This document shows positions 56,301 through 64,000 of a stretch of DNA of 64,000 bases, one piece after another. The position numbers were made by a program, and so were the translations under genes. The first letter of the stretch is position 1. Each line of letters opens with the position of its first letter. A model generated the notes under the pieces. The model was given only the letters and a program-made list of their open reading frames with translations. It was not told the origin of the DNA and did no database searches. This DNA comes from Plasmodium coatneyi. Its lineage: Eukaryota > Apicomplexa > Aconoidasida > Haemosporida > Plasmodiidae. Where the stretch lies: contig NC_033564.1 of the NCBI RefSeq assembly GCF_001680005.1, positions 1,550,001 through 1,614,000 of the forward strand, in the 5' to 3' direction.

Positions 56301-59300
56301 GCTTGTCGTTTCGACTCCACTTTGTTGGTACCACTTCTGTAAACACTCCCCCAACTGCTTTATATCCCCATCGATGAGGTGAATATGGGTCTCCCCCTCA
56401 TTCGGGAACAGGTTCAGACAGTTTTTATATCTGTACAACCATTTGAGTAAATATCCACTGGGATTGTTTTCTCTCCACGTCTGCTGCTCGTCGTTGGTCT
56501 CACTCCCCTTGGAGTACTCCTTCCGGGTCACCTGGTTGCTCCTCCTAACCAAGCGGCTATGCTTCCTCAGGGCTACTTTCCTGTTATTGTCACACAGACT
56601 GTAATCAACAAAGAGCGAATCGTCTACATGGATTAGGTTCCTATCGGAAACCATATCGAATGGGTGTTTGTATGGGCATTTACCATCTTCCTCTGAGGCA
56701 TCCCCCGTTTTTTGCACCCTTTTCAAACCCTCGAATGGTTCGTCTGACTCTACTTTGAACAGCTGGGCGTACCTCCGCAAGCACACGTTTCGCAAGTTTC
56801 TTATTTCTTTGTATCTTATCAGGCGTAAATCTTTGCCACTTTCCTGATCGCGCTCAATGGATGACTTAGGGGGGACCTTCTCGGTGTACCGCTCACTTGG
56901 GTGGAGCTCTGCGAGGCGGGAGGAAAGTAAAGGATGGCACGAAAATATGGATCAAAATAATGGAGCAAAATAGGGAAAGCGAATCACGTTGGGGACACAG
57001 ACGCACAGATGAACAAACGCAATACGTCGTACCGTCGAAGTGTCTCTGGAAAAGCCTCCGGTTGTGAAGGCGAATAGCAGCTGGATGAATGTCACCAAAA
57101 TGCTTCGCCAGAAAGGAGTTCCTTCTCATTCGTTCTGTCAACTCGTATGAACCTCTTTCACCCATTTGGGCAGTACAGTTCAGATCCCCAGAAGAGTGCA
57201 CCACCTTGGCCCTCCGAAACATGTCTACATTTAGATACATCAAGTCGGACAAGTCCTTTTTGTCCTCACTTGTGTCTTCACCAAGTAAAGTTAATTTTTT
57301 TTTTTTTTTTTTTTTTTAAACTTTCAAGATTGATTTTTTCACTTTCCTTGTAGAGGAATCTCAGACAAGATTTTTTCCCCCCAATGGGAGTAGTGACAGG
57401 GTTGTGAGGGGAACTGTCTTGGCAGTCACCTGTCATACCTTCCCTTGAACGGCGCACATTAGCGCTGCTGTTTTTGTGGCACTTGTTCTGTGGGGGCAAG
57501 TAATTTGACGTTCTGCTCAGTTTGATGACGCTTCTTCGGTCAAGTGCAAAATTGGTCTCCTTTTTATTTTTCTTAACGGCGTGGTGGAGTAAAACAAATT
57601 GGGGTTCGCCCCGCTTATGAAGGATGTTGTGAAATCGGCCAGTCTGGTGAGTAACATTACCGCTATGTGCTGTAGTGGTGGTACCCTGGTCTGCAAGGGG
57701 TCCCCCCCCTGCGAGCAAACACAGGCGAATCATCTGGGATAAGCGGAGCAGCAAATAGGAGGCCCTGTATCCACACGTCCCCAGGTAGATAAACAAGCTG
57801 ACATACATTTCTAGGTACTTTAAACCGAAGGAAATTTCTCCTATGTGCCTGTCTCTTCCTACTTGTTCTTCCTCTCCAATTATGTTACAAGCTTCTACCT
57901 TCATTTTGACTTTCTGTTCGTACAAATGTAGAGGTAAGTGGGACAGTTCGTTGATGAGTCCCTTCTTCTGTGGTGGTTGACCAAATGATCTGACAGGGTT
58001 CACTAGGGGGTCCACCTGTCCATCTACCTTTTCAAGATGTACCCTCCTAACTGAGGTACAGTAGGCGTCCATATGAGGATGTCCCCCTTCATCTGTTCGT
58101 AGCGCTTTATAAGTGGTGGATGCCCCCCCCTGTTTGTATCCCCACGTTGAGATTAAACTTCCACTGGGGAGAGTACCCACAGGGGGCAAAAATTTTTCAA
58201 AAAGGAAAGAAAAAAAAGGCTCATCGAAATGGTTTAAAAGGGTGAGTATCTTAACGACATACACCACATCTGCATAAGTGTAATGGTAGAAGTTGTTCCT
58301 AATCACATTTACTACTTTTTTTAAAATAACGGTGTCTTTAAATTTTTGCCTTTTTAGGAGTTTCAAAATAGATAGCACAGCACTTGGGGATAATTGCACA
58401 CCATGCTTTTCCATAAACACCCTAATGAATAGAAAAAAATTCTGTTCCAAGGGGACACGTTTATGAAGGAGGGTGTTCACATACGTGGCAAAGTCTTCTT
58501 GAGTCATGGAGTCGATATGTCTCTCTACATTTCGGTGTAAATCCTTTATGTAGTCCAAATGGTGTTTCCCACTTTCCTCATTTAGGACAATCCTTAGCAG
58601 AAGAAAAGTATCCCTCAAGGAGAGATGACCAGCGTAATAACAACACATGTGTAGTAGCGTGTCGTAAATCTCATTTTTTATCCTCCCCCTGTGTAAAAAG
58701 TACAGAACCAAAATGATGTGCTTCAACTCTTTGTGTTTTTCATTTATCTCCTCTTCGATCAGATTGAAAAAGAGGAAAGTTCTGTCTGTATTTTCATCCT
58801 TGGAATAGTTAAACACAGTTAGGTACGTCTCTATGTACTTCCCCGTTGGGACGTAATTCAGTAGGCTACACAAATGCAGGTAATGGGAGATGGTCCTTTT
58901 AGACCCTTTATTCATTCTACACTGCCAGTAGAAGTATTCACTGGTACACTGCAGGAGGGGTAAGTTCTTATACTTCCTCTTGGCAAACGTTTTTAAAATA
59001 AATAGCAATTCATTTTCGTAAAATTTGCTCACGTTTTTTATTACATACTTTGTTGCAAATCTATACTTTGCGATGTCATCATTTGGTTGTAGCTGCTTTA
59101 TGTACTTTAACAGATACACCTTGTTGTTATACATTTGTTCCACCGCCATGGGGATGTACTCTTGCGCGTTGTGAATCTCGTCCAACGTTCTGTTTTGCCA
59201 CTCTACTGGGTTACGCAACATGGAGGACCCTTCCCCTCTCAGCGTTGTTCCTTCTTGTAGAAGTTTTTCCTTCCCTTTTGCTGCTCTGATGGCAAGTGAA

Positions 59301-59569
59301 TTAACATCATTGGTGTATGTCATCCCCTTCGTGCCACCCCCATCAGCGGGATAATCCCCACCGTTTTGCCCCCCCTGGACAGAACTTCCATTTTTACACC
59401 TATCTGACTCCTTTTTTTTTTTCGCTATCAAATCGAAAATGCTGCTACAGTAGTTCGCCGAAATAGCCATGAAAAGGTTCCGCTTCTTCACCGCTGCCCG
59501 TTTGGCCAGCATCCTCCCCGCAGACCACTTCTTAGCAGCGTGTAAATGCCTCGTCGCTAAGTGCTTCAT
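53380..59569 (-). CDS. Very large organelle-targeted helical-repeat protein (HPR/RAP-like), with two homopolymer frame breaks
   Basis: One gene is the best explanation. It starts at 59569 with MKHLATRHLHAAKKWSAGRM, a basic acid-free presequence. Exon 1 runs to 57033, and a phase-1 intron (56909-57032; GACG/GTACGA, CGCAG) joins to 56908 and on to the stop at 53380, about 2020 residues. Two frame breaks must be bridged. At 57295-57317 a run of 23 T (23 A on the coding strand) shifts frame just after ESLKKK; the next frame resumes GEDTSEDKKDLSD. At 55007-55017 an 11-A run (11 T coding) shifts frame after HYFLNF; the next frame resumes LKGIFKSIFVKEAYP. The body has HPR-type helical repeats (ISHYLHLCSLLNYV, LSILKLLKRQKF, HLTYVVNRMDALAK). 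After the second break SEVLPTLNTFIVLDIVIQML resembles the RAP-like NEYRVGDTPYTVDILI end of the gene at 42.4 kb. A poorly conserved acidic C-terminal region follows. The alternative is two or three separate genes. Confidence 0.68.
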
Positions 59570-60965
59570 CGTTTGACGCTCTGCCGCGTAGCAGTAGTTG
59601 CATCACGCATTATTGCGGGCCTCTCTCCTTTTTGCAAAATATGGGTTCGCAAATTAGGGCGCACAGTGTATACGCGTAACTGCAAGCTGCCTCATCGCGG
59701 GATCGCATCACCGCCGCATCTACACCTACGGACGTACACACAAAGGCACTGTTGCGGTGCCCCGTTGTGCTTCCATGCCAAGCAGGAGAAAATACACTCA
59801 TGGGTCCTACCCACACACACACTACTACTGCAGTGGGTCCACAACTTGGAAAGCAAATTCACCCGTACTACTTATCGACCTTATTGGAGATACAAAACGG
59901 GAGTAAACAGAACCGCACATTTAAAGCGAACCTCAAATGGATAAAACAAAATGGTAACATCCCCGTTTAGTCCTGTTCGCTAGGATTAATAGCCCTTTTT
60001 AAAGTAAAAAAGGGATAGGCAAACCCCAAAATTATGTCATCTAGCCTTTTTTTTTTTTTTTAGAAGATCAAAGTGCTATGTGAGTAGCCAGAACAACGGG
60101 CTTTAAAATGGGTCTTGTTATGTAGCACCACCGATGAATTTAGCGCGCACTGGGGGAATTCCCCTTTTGACGAAATAACCCCCCATTTGGGCGCTGTTTT
60201 GGTGAACAGGAGGGTTGGCCACCTCGCTGCTTGACCAACTAGCTAGGTCAATCGCATGTTGACTGACTATCCCCCACAGAGTAGCACCCCGTGCATCTCA
60301 CAACTTTTTCGCAAAACCCGCTTCAGGGGCTAAAGCTTAACTCTCCACTTTTACAAAGGGCAAATCGGACAAGTTGGAACGAAGCGACGACGGAGTGAAA
60401 TAAAAACGCGACAAAAAAAAAAAAGAAAAAAATTAAAAAGTCGAAAAAAGAACAATCCGAATGACAAAATGTAGCGTGAACTATCCAGCCATTTGCATCT
60501 CCACAGTGGCACCACACACACAAAAAAAAAAAAAAGAAAAAGCCAAATAATTTTCACAAATCGCGTGGTCATTTTCATATAACTAGTAGAGTGAACACGG
60601 GGTGGGCAAGCACATAACAGATGCATACCTGCATGTGTGCAAAAATGGGCTTGCAGATAGCTTAGACATATTTGTGCAATATGGATAGTATCTCCCCTCC
60701 TCTTTCCCATGGGTGCAAGGTGGGGCCAGGCACTTAAACAAAGAAAAGGGATTCACAAAATGGGTCATGCATACCCCTGGTGAAAGGTACACATCACATA
60801 TCATCGTAATTTCCCATTTTTGTACAAAAAAAAATGAAATGCTAATTTGGATTGAGTGAGACGGAGGAAAAGCAAAATGGTAGTCATCCAAGCCAGTAGA
60901 GGTGCTATTTGAGAAGGCAAGCGGAACAGGCACTTCATCGGTGTACACGTAAGGCGAGAGGAACC
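59570..60965. other. Spacer between two minus-strand genes
   Basis: No supported gene. It holds the promoter and leader of the large helical-repeat gene and the 3' flank of the di-cysteine protein gene. Several poly-A runs (for example about 60410-60430 and 60520-60540). Confidence 0.6.
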
Positions 60966-61742
60966 CTAACAACATGGGAAGAATTTCTTCGGCTTAACCT
61001 TCCTCTTGCTAACGACAGGCATCTTCCTAATGCTGCAGGTATGGTCCATTTTAGGCGTCGGTCCAGTGAGAATCTGTTTGGAATTCATCTGCTGCATGTA
61101 CATCTGAGGGTTATTCATATTTTCAAAAATGGGCATAGAGTAAGGCATGCTATTATAGTTATTATTTTCACTCAACACGGTGTTGAAATTTCCATTGGGT
61201 ATGTTAAAATTGTTCGCATAAGTCATAGGATCCGTTTCTGTAGTTCGCATGTTGTTCAGATAATCAGGGGAGAAATTATCACCTGTGCTTGGATGGTTCA
61301 TATACATCATATCTGCCCCAGAATTATAATCATCCAAATTGAATGGAACTTGGCTAGCTTGAATTGTGTTCTGTGTGTTGTTATAATTCAATAAGTTTCT
61401 GTAACTGTCAAATCCGTTGGTCGTTTCTAGACATGTTTTCATTCCTTGCATGCTTATGGATTCATTTGGATCTGTATGTATGATACTGTTCATTGGCATG
61501 GTGTTGTTGTATGCGTTTCCCCCCTGATCTATTTTAAATTGTGGCATCATCTCAGATGGGTAGCTTTCTCTGTTAAGGACGTAGTCACTGGTGTTGTAGC
61601 CATTGGTCAACACTGCTCCATTCATCATGTAGTTTGCGTTCATGCTGTTGTGTGAGAGGTCCGCTGGGTTTAGGGCATATTTTGGCTCCTCCTCAAGTCG
61701 GGAGGAATTCAAAACGGTTCTCATTCCGTACGCCCCGTCCAT
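60966..61742 (-). CDS. Asn/Met-rich protein with di-cysteine C-terminus (unknown)
   Basis: 259 codons including stop from ATG at 61742 (MDGAYGMRTVLNSSRL). A longer reading starts at 61826 with a hydrophobic leader-like stretch that is probably 5' non-coding. The body is Asn, Met, Tyr, Ser and Pro rich, low-complexity and likely disordered, with repeated Y-N/M-N units (YMMNGAVLTNGYNTSDY, NNPQMYMQQMNSKQ). The C-terminus is conserved-looking: GPTPKMDHTCSIRKMPVV, then SKRKVKPKKFFPCC. A basic stretch followed by two terminal cysteines fits palmitoylation and membrane attachment, as in inner-membrane-complex proteins, but no family could be named. I do not recognise it. Confidence 0.75.
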   Translation of the reverse strand: MDGAYGMRTVLNSSRLEEEPKYALNPADLSHNSMNANYMMNGAVLTNGYNTSDYVLNRESYPSEMMPQFKIDQGGNAYNNTMPMNSIIHTDPNESISMQGMKTCLETTNGFDSYRNLLNYNNTQNTIQASQVPFNLDDYNSGADMMYMNHPSTGDNFSPDYLNNMRTTETDPMTYANNFNIPNGNFNTVLSENNNYNSMPYSMPIFENMNNPQMYMQQMNSKQILTGPTPKMDHTCSIRKMPVVSKRKVKPKKFFPCC

Positions 61743-64000
61743 TTTGGTCGTCGTGTTTATCGGTAGGATGTGCTTTTCACGGGGGAGATGGAATGGGAAA
61801 GGCAGCACAAAGGGGAATAGCGCCAAATGTATGATAAGACAAATGCAGGAAGTCCTACGAAGGAGTACTTCCCCTCGGCACTTACACTAAAAAAAAAAAA
61901 AAAAAATCGCGTGAAGGGCCAAGGAATGCAAAATAGTTTACGTTATAATGAATGACCTTCTCAAGATACAATTTGGTGCGGAACGAGTCAGCATGTGCAC
62001 GTGTATGTAAACATATATCCACGCGCGAAGCTTTTTACAAAAAAAAACAGTTGGACAGAAACAAAGCGCGCTAAAATCTGCGGAGACCTTTTTTTTTAAA
62101 AAAAGAAAAAACAAGGTAAGTACAACATGGATGGTATGTTACAAAAAAAAAAAAAAACAGCACAGCACACTGCAGTGTGAAAAACTTTTCCTGTCAAACA
62201 AATTTACACACCTTTAGCCCTCAAAATCTATACCTCGAAAGAAAAGTAGCAAACTCATATTAGCATCACAAAGGGGTACAAATTAAACGTTTTTCTAAAA
62301 AAAGGTCCAGGAAATTGAATTATGTTGCATATTCCTACTGACATGTAAAAGCGTTATATAATTATAAGGGCAGTTATTTTCTCTTCAAAAACTCCTCACA
62401 TGCACCATTTTTTTAAAAGGACGCAACTAATTCGCACACACGATGGATCATTTTTACAAAAATTGTATGAACAGGCAAGGTAAATTTGGCATTTAAAAAA
62501 AAAAAAAAAAAAAATCGCTGTGCACACATAGGTAGCTTTTAGAACGTGGCTATTTTTTTTTTTTTTTTTTTTTTTCTTCACCCACACTGCTAATGGCACA
62601 TTTTGAAATGTAGAAATATGGGCTTATACTGTGGAAGATGCATAACTGAACAAATCTACACATTTTTAATATACATTATTATTCCTCTTAAGTGCGAAAA
62701 AGCTGCATATGCTGGTGTGGCTTTTTTTTTTTTTTTTGAACTTATGGTCTTATTTTACATTGGCTGGTGGCTACTTTTAAGCACATGCATCGTTCAGGTG
62801 TTTTTTCCAAAATCTGCGTACTCGTGCAAAAAGGTGTGTACATGTAAAAAGGGAATGGATGATATCATTTTTGTGTCCCAATTTCTACTGAAATGGCCAA
62901 GGGGGGAACCCCAATTTATGCTTTAATTTCCATAAATTGTTCTCTTTTTTTTGCAAATGAGAGGTATGCACGGATAGTGGTTAAGTAGCCTTTCCAAATA
63001 TTTTGAAAACGCTGGAAAATGCACTTCCTACGCAGCGCTCTCAATTTTAAGGGATACTTTTTTTGAAAAAAGTAGAGCGGTTAAAACGTCTGCGCACAAA
63101 GCAACTTCGTATCGCTAGGAAGTGCACCCGTTTCGATTCCTACAAAGTTTGCTTCTTCACCATATTGCGGCATCTCCGCGTAGCTATTTTTGCATGCTCA
63201 AAAGTGGCGTTAAAATTGTGTAGAAGGGCGAGCTCATCACAGATAAGTGCGGCGCGCAAGGCACTTCACGCGGAATGTACCTTTAGCGATCACTTAAACT
63301 GCCGACCTGGGGCATTTACTTTGAGCGCTCCAAACGGTTAAGAATAAAAAAAAAAAATTAAATTAAATTAAAGTGAAACGCTACAAAGGATTGTCATAGG
63401 AGTACACCCGTTCCATATTTTCCAAAAATTTTATGAAGAGGTCCTTAAAAAAGATATCGCTAGACGCGCTTCGCACCAAATGTGTACACAAATGTAGTGT
63501 GCATGTGAGGCGCTCAACAGGAGCTAGGAGAACAATTTGCACCCTTCCAACGTTCTCTTATAAAATGTCATTTTTTTTTCTCTTTCTCTTTTTCCACCCT
63601 TTGGTGGATCCTCCTGTGTCGAACTCTTCGTGGGGTCATTTCCCTAAAATATTTTCTCATCGTTCCTTTGCTATCCGTAGAAAGACAAATTGTTTTCAGC
63701 TCAACATCGGTGTGTAATGTACATGGTCATTTTCCCGTTATTTCAAATTTCCCGTTGCGACATTTAATGCAAGCATTTTTTTGTGAGGCGCGAGGCAGGA
63801 AAATATATGCGAAGGAGTTCGTCAAAAAAAAAAAATAAAATAAGTTCATATTATGCCGTACGTGTAGGTGTAGAGGATCACATGTTAGGAAAATTACCGA
63901 TCCATGTCATGGAAACGTTTGTGATTCGCATGCGTACGCGAATTCTATTTTAATGTTCCATATTATGTGTAATTCATTTCGGTACATGTTCCTACTTTAT
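61743..64000. other. Right flank without a supported gene
   Basis: 5' region of the preceding minus-strand gene followed by AT-rich sequence with poly-A/T runs (61889-61906, 62141-62158, 62494-62514, 62551-62574). Short open frames (62603-62926, 63063-63341, 63433-63717) lack domains or splice support. A neighbouring gene may start beyond 64000. Confidence 0.55.

Noticed and set aside
62603..63717. Three short plus-strand open frames at the right end
   Set aside because: Poly-T and repeat-like translations, no domain or intron structure.
1..64000. tRNA, rRNA or CRISPR features
   Set aside because: No cloverleaf or T-loop-like sequence and no direct-repeat/spacer array was recognised; the tandem repeats lack spacer structure.

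Overview
The window is a nuclear chromosome segment of a simian malaria parasite of the Plasmodium knowlesi / P. coatneyi type. The evidence is: several KIR-like variant-antigen genes (three-exon layout, C-x-x-[FY]-Y-[YH]-W-[LVI]-G core, one membrane span ending L-Y-K at a splice site, S/T/D-rich and basic cytoplasmic tail); degenerate telomere-like heptamers (CCCTAAA / CCCTGAA) lying inside the chromosome; long poly-A/T runs and AT-rich spacers; and intron-containing housekeeping genes of recognisable Plasmodium families. I cannot settle the species from sequence alone. No tRNA, rRNA, CRISPR array or transposon was recognised.

Layout. 1-13 kb: kir cluster 1, with a partial kir (-), a kir (+), a kir region (-) that splices best as one two-ectodomain gene, and a kir (+). 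Telomere-like arrays lie between divergent kir pairs and in kir introns. 13.8-14.2 kb: a degenerate satellite. 15.2-19.0 kb: a seven-exon COG2-like gene (+). 19.3-20.1 kb: a 5'-truncated, frameshifted SNW/SKIP (Prp45) copy (+). 21.0-29.1 kb: kir cluster 2, three head-to-tail kirs (-); the two upstream ones carry long stalk insertions, one with a small collagen-like exon. 30.4-64 kb: conserved core, with TRM13-like tRNA methyltransferase (+), SMC1 cohesin ATPase (-), PF16/SPAG6 axoneme protein (+), an organellar helical-repeat protein (+), an RNPS1-like RRM protein (-), a CLPTM1-family membrane protein (-), a coiled-coil six-exon gene (+), a very large second organellar helical-repeat gene (-) that must be read through two homopolymer frameshifts, and a small Asn/Met-rich protein ending in two cysteines (-).

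The kir products are expected on the infected red-cell surface with the tail inside the cell. The core genes serve separate functions (Golgi tethering, splicing, tRNA modification, chromosome cohesion, male-gamete flagellum, organelle RNA metabolism, membrane or lipid biology) and do not form a pathway; eukaryotic genes here are transcribed singly. The notable feature is how accessory and core genes alternate, with telomere-like DNA placed systematically relative to kir genes. Several frame breaks fall at A/T runs and could be assembly indels.
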